Shown: piece by piece, positions 35,738 to 44,102 of the stretch
Layout: each line of letters starts with the position of its first letter
Numbering within the stretch: position 1 is the stretch's first letter
Source: Patescibacteria group bacterium
Lineage (GTDB): Bacteria > Patescibacteriota > Microgenomatia > UBA1400 > PJMF01
Reading direction: 5' to 3'
Assembly (NCBI GenBank): GCA_018816385.1
Contig: JAHIVK010000054.1
Location: 1-44,636 of the forward strand
DNA: 44,636 nucleotides
Made by a program: the position numbers and the translations under genes
Notes under the pieces: model-generated
Databases searched by the model: none
Told to the model about the DNA's origin: nothing
What the model saw: the letters and a program-made list of their open reading frames with translations, nothing else

Positions 35738-36340
35738 CTACTTAAAATAAGCCCGAATCACATCAGCCGAAAAATGTAGCTGATTAAACCTGCCAATAAT
35801 TTCTTGTCGAGTGTAACCTTGTTTTTGCCACTGATTTCCCAAGGCTATAATGCCCTCAACAGCATCATAGGGAAAGATAATCCAAGCACTGGTGGTGGAA
35901 CTGTAAAAATTGGGTTTAAAACTAGAATGAGGTTTATAGAAAAGCGAAGCTGTAGTTAAAGATTCGACTTCTTTTTTTTTGAGTAGTTGGCTGACAAACT
36001 CAAAAGATGCGCCAGTGTCAGCTACATCATCAAACAGTAAAACATCTTCTCCCTTGATAGATATGGGAATATCTTGATAAACCTGAGGTCGTTTTAATTG
36101 TTGATTAATGCCAGCATAGAACTTGACACCAATGCTGGCTACCTCTTTGACCTGAAGATAGTCAACCAAAGATCTGGTCATGGGCCAACCACCTTTAGCC
36201 AATGTCACAATTCGATCAAACTTCAATCCATCGCTTCTGATAGCTTGAGCTACCTCAAATGCCAGCCGGTCAAGGTCTGGCCAACTAGGAGTAATGTATT
36301 GAGTTTGGCACTTGGGAAAAGCAATTGGTTTGAACTCCAT
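35738..36340 (-). CDS. Phosphoribosyltransferase family protein
   Basis: Type I phosphoribosyltransferase, probably purine salvage. The PRPP-binding loop is VLLFDDVADTGASFEFV, with RIVTLAKGGWPMTRSLVDYL upstream resembling the hypoxanthine/xanthine type (Gpt/HPRT). The C-terminal half has WIIFPYDAVEG, also typical of Gpt-like proteins. The track starts at GTG 36355; the ATG at 36340 (MEFKPIAFPK) is preferred, giving 200 aa. A GATAAT box ends 7 nt before this ATG, another possible leaderless start. Substrate not decided. Confidence 0.88.
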   Translation of the reverse strand: MEFKPIAFPKCQTQYITPSWPDLDRLAFEVAQAIRSDGLKFDRIVTLAKGGWPMTRSLVDYLQVKEVASIGVKFYAGINQQLKRPQVYQDIPISIKGEDVLLFDDVADTGASFEFVSQLLKKKEVESLTTASLFYKPHSSFKPNFYSSTTSAWIIFPYDAVEGIIALGNQWQKQGYTRQEIIGRFNQLHFSADVIRAYFK

Positions 36341-36381
36341 ATGCCAGATTATCACTAATTGGCAAATATTTGCAACTAGTG

Positions 36382-36390
36382 TGTTATAAT
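36382..36390 (+). promoter_or_regulatory. Extended -10 promoter of the RRM gene
   Basis: TGTTATAAT. The predicted leader is ~100 nt, much longer than elsewhere in the window, and has AGGG 6 nt before the ATG. A long leader is common in cold-responsive RNA-binding protein genes, so post-transcriptional control is possible. Confidence 0.6.
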
Positions 36391-36496
36391 ACTTGGGTAA
36401 AGTTGAAAGAACAGACGGAGAGAGCAGTTAATTTGCCTTCAAAGAATCGTTCCCAGACTTAGTAATAATAGAGCCCGAGTTAATTTTAGGGCAGAA

Positions 36497-36877
36497 ATGA
36501 GTGAGTGTATGTTTGATCAGACACCACAAGAGAATCCAAAAAAGCTGTTCGTAGGCAGCGTTCCTTATAGCGCAACGGAAGATCAGTTGCGTGATCTATT
36601 TGCTCCCCATGGGGAGTTAGTAGAGGTCAAATTGATTACCGATCGGATGACTGGTCGTTCCAAGGGCATTGCCTTTGTGACCTTCGCCGAAGAGAGTCAA
36701 GCTAAAGCCGCTATCGAAGCCGTCAATGGTTTCGAGATGGATGGCAGAGCTTTGATTGTCAACGTGGCCAGACCTCCACAACCCCGAACTGATCGAGGTG
36801 GTTATAACCGAGGCGGTTATAGCAACGATCGTCGTGATAGTGGTGGTGGCGGTTACGACCGCAGACCTCAGAGGTAA
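36497..36877 (+). CDS. RNA-binding protein, RRM with Gly/Arg-rich tail
   Basis: A single RNA-recognition motif: RNP2 KLFVGSVPYS near residue 16 and RNP1 SKGIAFVTFAEES near residue 55. The order beta-alpha-beta-beta-alpha-beta is complete by residue ~95. The last 30 residues are RGG-like (DRGGYNRGGYSNDRRD). It resembles cyanobacterial Rbp proteins and is common in CPR. It probably acts as an RNA chaperone. 126 aa; a monocistronic unit with its own promoter and a strong terminator. Confidence 0.95.
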   Translation: MSECMFDQTPQENPKKLFVGSVPYSATEDQLRDLFAPHGELVEVKLITDRMTGRSKGIAFVTFAEESQAKAAIEAVNGFEMDGRALIVNVARPPQPRTDRGGYNRGGYSNDRRDSGGGGYDRRPQR

Positions 36878-36896
36878 TTTTTTACTTTTGAAATTG

Positions 36897-36924
36897 AAAG
36901 AGCCCTCGCAAGAGGGCTCTTTTG
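36897..36924 (+). terminator. Rho-independent terminator of the RRM gene
   Basis: AAAGAGCCCTC-GCAA-GAGGGCTCTTT, an 11-bp perfect stem with GCAA tetraloop and a TTTT run. The AAAG on the other side would also help stop the convergent TspO transcript. Confidence 0.92.
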
Positions 36925-36948
36925 GTTTGTGTTAATTTAATCGATTTA

Positions 36949-37425
36949 CTAATTTAATTGCCAGAGCGAAAAATTAAGTAGCGTGGCAAAACTGACCCAA
37001 AGTAAGTATGGCCAGAGTAAACGACTGGCCCAGATGTTTAACTTAGAAAAAAGTCTGATCAGTAGCACAATCATCAACCAAAGAACAATAATAATTGCCA
37101 AAGCCAACCCTAAATTCTTCAGTCCAAAGAATGCGATAGACCAAGCGGAATTAACTACTAAGTGAAGTAAAAATATACTGGTAGCTGTTTTAACTTGAGG
37201 TATTTGATTGCCTTTTGACCAGACTAGATATAAGGCTATACCCATCAGCGTATAGAGAGTTATCCAAACCGGACCAAAGATCCAGTTAGGCGGATTAAAA
37301 TCGGGTTTAACCAAGGTCACATACCAAGTAGAAATGGCAGAGGCAGTGGCTAACGAGCCTATGATCCCAGCTAACTGAGATAAGAGAATAGAAGCAACAA
37401 GTAACAAAGGCTTTTTTATTTTCAC
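36949..37425 (-). CDS. tspO: TspO/MBR family membrane protein
   Basis: Five-helix membrane protein of the translocator/tryptophan-rich sensory family, which binds tetrapyrroles and sterols. Family signatures are STWYVTLVKPDFNPPNWIFGPVW, LYTLMGIALYLVW, NSAWSIAFFGLKNL and PYLLWVSFATLLNFSLWQLN. At 158 aa it is the usual length. Its role in CPR is unknown. It converges on the RRM gene. Confidence 0.95.
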   Translation of the reverse strand: MKIKKPLLLVASILLSQLAGIIGSLATASAISTWYVTLVKPDFNPPNWIFGPVWITLYTLMGIALYLVWSKGNQIPQVKTATSIFLLHLVVNSAWSIAFFGLKNLGLALAIIIVLWLMIVLLIRLFSKLNIWASRLLWPYLLWVSFATLLNFSLWQLN

Positions 37426-37499
37426 TTTATCCAGTATAGCAAACTACAACTCAGTCAGGGCTGTAATTTAGTTCACATTTGAGGCATAATACCCAAGTT

Positions 37500-38054
37500 A
37501 TGTGGCAGATTTATCTCCAGATTGTGATTCAAATAGTTTTTATACTGCTTTTTATTCGGCAGATTCTAATTGCAGTCATCGCTTGGTGGACTGGGACTCA
37601 GTCTGATGCTCCATTTGAATCTACCAAAGTCAGTATCACCAAAAAATTGGTCCAGGGTTTGAAACTTCAACCAGATCAAAAGATTTATGATCTAGGTAGT
37701 GGTTCGGGTAAGCTAATTTTCACTTTAGCTAAATTGATTAAAAATCCCATGGTGGGAGTCGAAAAGAACTGGCCTTTATTTATGATTTCTCAAGTTAGAA
37801 AATTCATTTCACCTTACAAAAATCGGATCAATTTTCTTCATCAGGACTTGTTCGAGATGGACCTGTCCCTGGCTGATGTGGTTTATATTTACCTCAGTCC
37901 CAAAACCAATCGCAGAATTAAAGCCAAGTTTGAAAAAGAACTCAAGCCAGGAGCAATTGTGATAGCTCTTAGGTGGCAGTTTGAGTTTGATCAATTAAAG
38001 TTAATCAAAACCATTGACGCCATGCACAAGATATATATCTATCGGAAAATTTAA
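37500..38054 (+). CDS. Membrane-anchored class I methyltransferase, FAM173/ATPSCKMT-like
   Basis: SAM-dependent methyltransferase with an N-terminal membrane helix (YLQIVIQIVFILLFIRQILI). Motif I is IYDLGSGSGKLIFTLAKL; MVGVEKNWPLF, the DLFEMDLSLADVVYIYLSP segment and KFEKELKPGAIVIALRW follow. The architecture matches the FAM173 group, whose animal members methylate a lysine of ATP synthase c. That substrate here is only a guess. The track begins at TTG 37479; the ATG at 37500 (MWQIYLQ) is preferred. A CATAAT box ends 9 nt before it. A full MITE begins 2 bp after its stop. Confidence 0.8.
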   Translation: MWQIYLQIVIQIVFILLFIRQILIAVIAWWTGTQSDAPFESTKVSITKKLVQGLKLQPDQKIYDLGSGSGKLIFTLAKLIKNPMVGVEKNWPLFMISQVRKFISPYKNRINFLHQDLFEMDLSLADVVYIYLSPKTNRRIKAKFEKELKPGAIVIALRWQFEFDQLKLIKTIDAMHKIYIYRKI

Positions 38055-38055
38055 T

Positions 38056-38218
38056 AGACTTGTCGCGAAATAAGAAATAAGTTAATTATGGATAGATTTT
38101 ATAGCATTTTCGTTGATTCTGATGACGATAGTAGCCTCAGCTGGTTGAGGAAGAACCAGCAAAGAAAATGCATAAAAGATGCCATAAGTAGCCATTGCCC
38201 TTATTTCGCGACAAGTCT
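38056..38218 (+). mobile_element. MITE-like palindromic element, full copy (subfamily A)
   Basis: 163 bp from AGACTTGTCGCGAAATAAG to CTTATTTCGCGACAAGTCT, flanked by TA on both sides. The 19-bp terminal repeats are perfect. The core differs from copy 1 at four bases that turn GCTACTT...AAGAAGC into GCTGGTT...AACCAGC, a perfect 7-bp stem. No ORF. Directly downstream of the methyltransferase stop. Confidence 0.9.
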
Positions 38219-38256
38219 AATAATCATTTAATTCAAATTTTGATTAGTAATTGTGA

Positions 38257-38391
38257 CTACTTAAAATCAACCACTACCTGTTTGCCGTTTTTTTCTGCAA
38301 TCTGATACAAAGTTTCCAGGGTGATATTCTGCCTATCTAGGGGTATAATGTGTGCCTCCACTGAATAATTTGTATATATTTTCAGTCTTGA
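38257..38391 (-). pseudogene. Remnant of an XRE-type HTH (antitoxin-like) gene
   Basis: The minus strand is open for 45 codons and ends in NITLETLYQIAEKNGKQVVVDFK, which looks like the last helix and strand of XRE/HigA-type helix-turn-helix antitoxins. The rest of the domain is gone: a stop sits just upstream at the typA start codon, and there is no convincing start. It overlaps the typA promoter on the opposite strand. Family assignment rests on motif resemblance only. Confidence 0.45.
38344..38349 (+). promoter_or_regulatory. -10 box upstream of typA
   Basis: TATAAT, with a predicted leader of ~38 nt before the ATG at 38394. TATATT at 38375-38380 is a second candidate that would make the mRNA nearly leaderless. 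Confidence 0.4.
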
Positions 38392-38393
38392 TC

Positions 38394-40208
38394 ATGAACA
38401 TCAGAAATATTGCTATTATCGCTCACGTGGATCATGGTAAAACTACCTTGATCGATGGCATGCTTAAACAAACTCACTTGTTTCGGGATAATCAGTCGGA
38501 GATGAGTCAGTCGACCATTCTTGACTCTGGGGATTTGGAGCGAGAAAAAGGCATCACCATCTTGGCCAAAAATACGGCCGTTTTATACAAAGATTACAAG
38601 ATAAATATTATCGATACCCCTGGTCACGCTGATTTTAGTGGCGAAGTTGAACGAGTCATTAATATGGCTGATGGAGCTTTGCTAGTCGTTGATTCGGCCG
38701 AAGGTCCCCTACCCCAAACTCGGTTTGTTCTGGAACAGGCCTTTAAAAATCACTTAAAGATGATTGTAGTGATTAACAAGATTGATAAAAAGTTAGCCGA
38801 ACCTCAAAAAGTCCTAGCTCAAACCGAAGAGTTGTTTGTGAGTTTGGCAGACGATGCAGAGCAACTTAATTTTCCGGTAGTCTATGCCTCGGGAATTGCC
38901 GGTAAAAGTTGGCTAGAGTTACCCAGTGATTTTAATCAGCCAGCTAACCTAGTGCCTCTGTTTGACACCATTTTGGATTTTATTCCCGCCCCTCAAGCCA
39001 ACGCCACCCTGCCTTTTAAAATGCAAGTGGCCAACATTGACTTTGATAGCTACAAAGGCACTTATGCCATCGGCAAAGTTTTACAAGGCACAGTTAAAAT
39101 CGCTGATCGATTGAATATTTGGACCGAAAATGAAAAAGTTGGCGATTGCAAAATTACTCATCTTTTTACCAGTAAAGGTTTAGAGCGGGTGGAAGTTGAT
39201 GAGGCTTATGCCGGAGATATTATTTTTTTGACTGGGATTGATGAAATCAAGATTGGTCAAACTTTGGCCGATCCAGTTTTGGTGGGTGGTTTACCGACTA
39301 TCCAAATTAGTGAGCCAACTCTCAAAATTCAGATTGCTCCCAATAGTTCCCCTTTTGCAGGTAGGGAGGGAGAGTTTGGCACAGTCCGTCAATTGGCAGA
39401 GCGCTTGAGACGGGAGAAAAAAACTAACATCGGCTTGAAAATTGAAGAACAATCGGGCGATAAAGGTTTTATTGTCTCGGGCAGAGGCGAACTACACTTA
39501 GCTGTTTTAATTGAAAGTATGCGACGGGAAGGCTATGAGATGGAAGTTTCTAAGCCTCAAGTTATCTATAAAGAAATTGATGGTCAGAAACATGAACCGG
39601 TTGAACAACTTAACATCAGAATTTTGCAAGAATATATGGGAGTGGTGACGGAAGAATTGGGTAAACGCTTAGGTTTGCTTCAAGAAAGTCTGACAGATGA
39701 TAAAGGCGTGGCCCACATGACATATCGGGTGAGTAGCAGAAACCTACTGGGTTTTAGGTCTTCAATATTGAGCAAAACCAGAGGCAACGGTTTATTTGAT
39801 GCTCAGTTTTTAGGTTACTTTCCAGTTCAATCAGCCAGTATGAAAAAAATTAGAAATGGCGTGTTGGTGGCCACCGAAACTGGTCAAACCACTGCCTATG
39901 CTTTAATTAGTTTGCAAGAAAGAGGTTTGCCGTTTATGGGTGTGGGTGAACAAGTTTATGCCGGCATGATTGTGGGTTTGGGCAAAACATATGAAGACAT
40001 TGATATGAATGCCTGCAAAGCCAAGAAGTTAACTAACTTTAGGTCAAATGCCGATATTGCCATTCCCCTCGATACACCCATGAGACTGAGTTTAGAACAG
40101 TCGTTGGATTTTATTGAAGATGATGAACTGCTGGAGTTGACTCCCATCAGTTTGCGTTTGAGAAAAAAGATTCTAGATAAGAATCAAAGATATAAAAGAC
40201 AAAATTAA
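38394..40208 (+). CDS. typA: GTPase TypA/BipA
   Basis: Ribosome-associated translational GTPase. G1 is AHVDHGKTTLIDGM, G3 DTPGHADFSGEVERV and G4 VINKIDK. The C-terminal EF-G-like domains are complete (SGRGELHLAVLIESMRREGYEMEVSKP, and the BipA-specific VGEQVYAGMIVG). The track ORF starts at GTG 38352; the ATG at 38394 gives the canonical MNIRNIAIIAHVDHGK and 604 aa. No Shine-Dalgarno is seen. Confidence 0.96.
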   Translation: MNIRNIAIIAHVDHGKTTLIDGMLKQTHLFRDNQSEMSQSTILDSGDLEREKGITILAKNTAVLYKDYKINIIDTPGHADFSGEVERVINMADGALLVVDSAEGPLPQTRFVLEQAFKNHLKMIVVINKIDKKLAEPQKVLAQTEELFVSLADDAEQLNFPVVYASGIAGKSWLELPSDFNQPANLVPLFDTILDFIPAPQANATLPFKMQVANIDFDSYKGTYAIGKVLQGTVKIADRLNIWTENEKVGDCKITHLFTSKGLERVEVDEAYAGDIIFLTGIDEIKIGQTLADPVLVGGLPTIQISEPTLKIQIAPNSSPFAGREGEFGTVRQLAERLRREKKTNIGLKIEEQSGDKGFIVSGRGELHLAVLIESMRREGYEMEVSKPQVIYKEIDGQKHEPVEQLNIRILQEYMGVVTEELGKRLGLLQESLTDDKGVAHMTYRVSSRNLLGFRSSILSKTRGNGLFDAQFLGYFPVQSASMKKIRNGVLVATETGQTTAYALISLQERGLPFMGVGEQVYAGMIVGLGKTYEDIDMNACKAKKLTNFRSNADIAIPLDTPMRLSLEQSLDFIEDDELLELTPISLRLRKKILDKNQRYKRQN

Positions 40209-40229
40209 AATTTCAGTATGTCGGGCAAA

Positions 40230-40265
40230 CCATAATTAACTCGTTTCTTATTTCGCCACAAGTCT
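40230..40265 (-). mobile_element. Solo MITE end
   Basis: CCATAATTAACTCGTTTCTTATTTCGCCACAAGTCT matches the terminal ~36 bp of the full element. The other half is missing. Its outer TA gives the TAG stop codon (40264-40266) of the membrane protein gene. It lies between the convergent ends of typA and that gene. Confidence 0.65.
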
Positions 40266-41868
40266 AATTACTGATCAATCGATAAAGGGTAAAGTTGTTG
40301 GTTTGAAGAGTTTTTTCCAGGTTGGGATAGGCTTGAAACTGCGGGTAGCTGTTTTTGGCGACTACAATCCAGTCGATTTGGTTTTGATGCAAAAAATCCC
40401 CGGCTTCTGTTTGGCTCAATTGATGGAGGAAAAACCCCTCTTGTTTTGTTTTGGCTTCTTGACCCCGGGGGGTTTGGAGAGTATGTCCGTAAAAGACTGA
40501 CTGATGGGTGACTGATGGCAAATAATTAGCAACTTCATACGGTGCCAGGACTCCCCCACCCGAATCTTGATCAATGGTCGATATCACCTGTTGCAGATCT
40601 GCCGGTAAATAAACCCAAGGGTTATTTTGTGTTACTACATCTATTCTCATGGCAAAGACCAAGACCCGACTGGCAAGAAACAACATGACAAAGAAGATCA
40701 CGACCAATTTTTGAGTGACCTGATCGGTGATTGATTTGAGAGCTAGAAGTAGAATCACGGTTAATGGAAAAAACAGCCCCCTTAGAAAAAATCTGGCGAT
40801 GCCCAGGGGCAGGAGTGATAACACTAAACAGCTCACCACCCAAGTTATCAAGAATGGTAAGTGTCTCGATGTTATTTTTTTTCTTGGCAGGCAATACCAG
40901 ACTGCAAAAAACAAAATAAATACTCCGTAACCAAGTAATAATTGCTCAAGATTGGGTTTGGATAAGACTTGAGTTGCCACCGAGCTGAAACCTGTTTGTC
41001 TTAAGTGCCAGTAGTAGATGAGAGTAGCGATTGAGGTGGTGATCAGAATTGAGCCCCATCTCACCCAAAATGTTTTGAGAAGAACTGGCTTGTTTTTTAA
41101 CCCAAGATTTGCGGTTAATTGAGCCACTTTTGGTTTGGTTAATCCGGTAGGGCGCTCGTGTTTTAAAAAAGCCAGTAGGGGAAAAACCACCATCAGCAGT
41201 AACAGATAGTAGGGATAGAACAAGACGAGTCCCAGCCAACTGATGAGAGATGCCCAAAAGTGTTTGGGCAACCGAGAAACGTCAAGATACCAATACAAAT
41301 TAATCAGGCCGGAAAAGTAAAGCAGGATGCCCAGCGCCTCGTGGGGTCTCTGCAGAGCGCTTTGAAAAGTGAAAGAGGTGATGTAGAGATCGGCCGGCGC
41401 CAGGTTGGAAGAGGCCAGCCAGCCCAGTCCCCCGCCCAGACCGCAGATGGCTAGTCCCAGCAAACTGAGTGATTTTGAGTTGACAAACTGCTTCAACCAG
41501 GAATACAAGCAGACAAGCAGAACAGCGCCAGTGACGATGGCCGTTAGGTGAAAAACCAGACTGGTGGGCAGGGGCAAGACTAAACCCAACAGAGCGTAGA
41601 GGGGATAGAACAAACTGGGTGAGGATAAAATAGTTGTATAGCGATTGGCCAAGAGAAAGTGACCCATTTGGCCGTTTTTAATGGCGGCTAAATAAACGTT
41701 CACATCCCAGGGATCAAACCAGGAGGCTTGGCCGGTGTAGAGCCTGTCGGTTGGAGTTTTGATCCAGGCGTAGAGGTTGGGTAACTGCTGGCTGACAATG
41801 ATCAATAAAATCACCAGCACCAGAGGAAGGTGAATTGATCGAAGCCGAATCATGATCTGTTTGAGCAT
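40264..41868 (-). CDS. Polytopic membrane protein, possibly GT-C-type glycosyltransferase
   Basis: 534 aa with about 10-12 hydrophobic helices. The N-terminal helix (LPLVLVILLIIVSQQLP) is followed by a polar loop with WFDPWDVNVYLAAIKNGQMG, in which DPWD is like the acidic first loop of GT-C/GT39-type enzymes. A soluble tail follows (~430-534, with QIDWIVVAKNSYPQF). It could transfer lipid-linked sugars at the membrane; this is inference from topology. The gene is GC-richer than its neighbours. Its stop codon lies in a MITE end. Confidence 0.75.
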   Translation of the reverse strand: MLKQIMIRLRSIHLPLVLVILLIIVSQQLPNLYAWIKTPTDRLYTGQASWFDPWDVNVYLAAIKNGQMGHFLLANRYTTILSSPSLFYPLYALLGLVLPLPTSLVFHLTAIVTGAVLLVCLYSWLKQFVNSKSLSLLGLAICGLGGGLGWLASSNLAPADLYITSFTFQSALQRPHEALGILLYFSGLINLYWYLDVSRLPKHFWASLISWLGLVLFYPYYLLLLMVVFPLLAFLKHERPTGLTKPKVAQLTANLGLKNKPVLLKTFWVRWGSILITTSIATLIYYWHLRQTGFSSVATQVLSKPNLEQLLLGYGVFILFFAVWYCLPRKKITSRHLPFLITWVVSCLVLSLLPLGIARFFLRGLFFPLTVILLLALKSITDQVTQKLVVIFFVMLFLASRVLVFAMRIDVVTQNNPWVYLPADLQQVISTIDQDSGGGVLAPYEVANYLPSVTHQSVFYGHTLQTPRGQEAKTKQEGFFLHQLSQTEAGDFLHQNQIDWIVVAKNSYPQFQAYPNLEKTLQTNNFTLYRLISN

Positions 41869-41906
41869 TTTTGTTTACTTTCCAGTATAGCTTGATTTTA
41901 AATAAT

Positions 41907-41932
41907 AGACTTTCTTATTTCGCAGAAAGTCT
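41907..41932. mobile_element. 26-bp mini-MITE
   Basis: AGACTTTC-TTATTTCGCA-GAAAGTCT flanked by TA. It lies ~40 bp upstream of the membrane protein gene and 36 bp from the full-length copy at 41968. Confidence 0.7.
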
Positions 41933-41967
41933 ACAGTCTGTTACTTTTTGAAAATAGGTATATTATT

Positions 41968-42131
41968 AGACTTGTAGCGAAATAAGCACAACGACTACTT
42001 ACGGCATCTTTTATGTATTTTCATTTGTTTCTTCTTTCTCAAGTAGCTCTGGCTACTATCGGCATCAGAATCAACGAAAATACTATAAAATCTATCCATA
42101 ATTGACTCGTTTCTTATTTCACTACAAGTCT
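41968..42131 (-). mobile_element. MITE-like palindromic element, full copy (subfamily B, inverted)
   Basis: 164 bp from AGACTTGTAGCGAAATAAG to CTTATTTCACTACAAGTCT, flanked by TA. It is the reverse complement of the 33454 copy with few differences. It ends 10 bp before the ATG of the PurD-like gene, so it forms that gene's upstream region. Confidence 0.88.
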
Positions 42132-42141
42132 ATTTCGTATT

Positions 42142-43434
42142 ATGAAAAAAAATTTTCTATTTGTGTCGTACGATGCCTTAATTACTGATACCGCTTGGCA
42201 GGTAGTTAAAGAGGGGCACCATGTTAAGTACTCAGTTGATGATAAAAAAAGTCAGGATGTCGGGATTGGTTTTGTGCCCAGAACCAAAAACTGGCGGGCT
42301 GAAGTAGATTGGGCTGACGTGATTGTTTTCGACGACGTGTTGGGTCATGGGATTTTGGCAGAAAAACTCCGCCAAAAGGGCAAGCTGGTTGTGGGAGGTA
42401 CCAAGTATACAGATCGACTAGAAGATGATCGCTCATTTGGTCAGAATGAACTCAAAAAACACGGTATCAAGATTCTTCCCTACCAAGAGTTTAATTATTT
42501 TGATGATGCCATTGATTATGTCAAAGCCAACCCTAATTCCTATGTCATCAAGCCGAGTGGTGATGCCCAGAACTATAAAAAGCTGTTATTTGTGGGTCAG
42601 GAAGATGATGGTTTAGATGTACTCAGAGTTTTGAATGCCTATAAAAAAACTTGGAGCGAACAAATAAAAGAGTTTCAACTCCAGCGTAAAGTCACTTCTG
42701 GTGTAGAAGTGGCAGTGGGCGCCTTTTTCAATGGTCATCAATTTATTTATCCAATTAACGTCAACTTTGAACACAAAAAACTCTTTCCTGGTGATTTAGG
42801 AGTGGCCACTGGAGAAATGGGCACCAGTATGTTTTGGAGTGCGCCCAATAAATTATTTTCCGAAACTCTCAAAAAAATGGAACCGACTTTAAAAGAAGAA
42901 CATTATGTGGGTTATGTTGATATCAACTGTATAGTCAATGGCAATGGTATTTATCCTTTGGAGTTTACTTCTAGATTTGGTTATCCAACTATTCAAATTC
43001 AAGCCGAATCGATGCTGATGCCAGTCGGCGAATTTTTATACAAATTGGCTGTAGGTGAAGATTTTCAACTTAAAACTAAACCCGGATTTCATTTGGGGAC
43101 TAGAATAGTAGTGCCACCATTCCCCTACAATGACCCCAAAACTTATAGAACTTTTTCCAAAAATAATGCCATTATTTTTAAAAAGCCTCATTTGGATGGA
43201 GTTCATTTGGAAGATGTAAAAATTAAACAGGGTGAATGGACGATTGCGGGTGACTCTGGGATTATTTTGGTGATTGCCGCCTCTGGTTTAACAATGCTTC
43301 AAGCTCAAACCCAGATGCGAAATAGGATTAAAAACATTGTGATTCCCAATATGTACTACCGGATTGATATTGGCAGTCGCTGGTATGAAGACAGCGACAA
43401 GCTCCACACTTGGGGGTATTTGCGCGAATTATAA
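42142..43434 (+). CDS. PurD-like ATP-grasp protein
   Basis: 430 aa resembling phosphoribosylamine-glycine ligase in its ATP-grasp core: YVIKPSGDAQNYKKLLFVGQ, VTSGVEVAVGAFFNGHQF, GVATGEMGTSMFW, YVGYVDINCIVNGNGIYPLEFTSRFGYPTIQIQ. The N-terminal domain differs from true PurD. The usual MGAYSP-type loop is replaced by GTSMFWSAP, so the acceptor may differ. No other de novo purine genes are in the window. It could ligate an amino acid or a modified nucleotide; this is unknown. Confidence 0.75.
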   Translation: MKKNFLFVSYDALITDTAWQVVKEGHHVKYSVDDKKSQDVGIGFVPRTKNWRAEVDWADVIVFDDVLGHGILAEKLRQKGKLVVGGTKYTDRLEDDRSFGQNELKKHGIKILPYQEFNYFDDAIDYVKANPNSYVIKPSGDAQNYKKLLFVGQEDDGLDVLRVLNAYKKTWSEQIKEFQLQRKVTSGVEVAVGAFFNGHQFIYPINVNFEHKKLFPGDLGVATGEMGTSMFWSAPNKLFSETLKKMEPTLKEEHYVGYVDINCIVNGNGIYPLEFTSRFGYPTIQIQAESMLMPVGEFLYKLAVGEDFQLKTKPGFHLGTRIVVPPFPYNDPKTYRTFSKNNAIIFKKPHLDGVHLEDVKIKQGEWTIAGDSGIILVIAASGLTMLQAQTQMRNRIKNIVIPNMYYRIDIGSRWYEDSDKLHTWGYLREL

Positions 43435-43467
43435 TATTTTATTGATCAAAGCTACAGAAAGAACTAA

Positions 43468-43914
43468 ACGCAAAATACTCAATTAGCTAAAAAAAAGATT
43501 TTAGATTTACTTAAACACACTAACTGTCGACTCAAACCTTCGGTTATTGCCGGCGTAGGTGTATTTGCCATTCGAGATATTCCGGAAGATACAAATATAT
43601 TTTATGGTCAACCTGATCCTAAGTGGCATACTTTTAAAATGAGTCAGTTAAAAAATCTGGACAAGCAAGTTTTAAAAATGATTGATGATTTTTTTGTGAT
43701 TGAAAAAGATCAAACAGTCCAGATTCCAGAAGGAGCATTCGCTGATATGAATATTTCTTATTATCCAAATAATTCAGAGACTCCCAATGCTAAAACTACT
43801 GATGGAGGTTATACATTTGTGTCACTCAGGGATATTAAAAAAGGTGAGGAAATCACGGTGGCTTACAGTACGTATGATGAGAAGTATAAAGTGGATTCAG
43901 TCATCCTCACGTAG
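43468..43914 (+). pseudogene. SET-domain protein, truncated by a REP element
   Basis: The frame of track ORF 43639-43914 is open upstream to 43468 and carries conserved SET residues before that ATG: KPSVIAGVGVFAIRDIPED. After it come NISYYPNNSETPNAKTT and FVSLRDIKKGEEITVAYSTYDEKY. SET proteins are lysine methyltransferases. No ATG, GTG or TTG exists before the conserved start. The C-terminus stops at DSVILT, where VILT and the stop come from the REP at 43900, so the expected cysteine post-SET segment is missing. Either a broken gene or one with an unusual start. Confidence 0.6.
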
Positions 43915-44000
43915 TGGGGAAATGTCATCCTCGCGTAAGCGGGGATCCAGGAGTGAGCCGGTCGACTGTGGATTCCCCCCGCCTGGGCGGGGAGAATGAC
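43900..44000. repeat. REP/BIME-like palindromic pair
   Basis: GTCATCCTCACGTAGTGGGGA, then GTCATCCTCGCGTAAGCGGGGATCCAG, a ~20-bp spacer, and the inverted arm TGGATTCCCCCCGCCTGGGCG...GAATGAC. It has the same layout as 16138-16214. It abuts a mini-MITE at 44001. Confidence 0.85.
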
Positions 44001-44033
44001 GACTTAACTCGTTTCTTATTTCATAGAAAGTCT
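44001..44033. mobile_element. 33-bp mini-MITE joined to a REP
   Basis: GACTTAACTCGTTTCTTATTTCATAGAAAGTCT has the same subterminal block as the 27076 element and AGTCT/GACTT ends. It begins at the base after the REP arm. Confidence 0.6.
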
Positions 44034-44102
44034 TATTATCACGCTCATGAATCCAGAGACATGTTGCCAGATAAGCATCATGGATATTGTGCAGAGTATT
44101 GT

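Noticed and set aside
33454-42131. Composite transposon bounded by inverted MITE copies
   Set aside because: The two copies are inverted, but the interval holds housekeeping genes such as typA and other MITE copies in between, and no transposase. Independent insertions explain it better.
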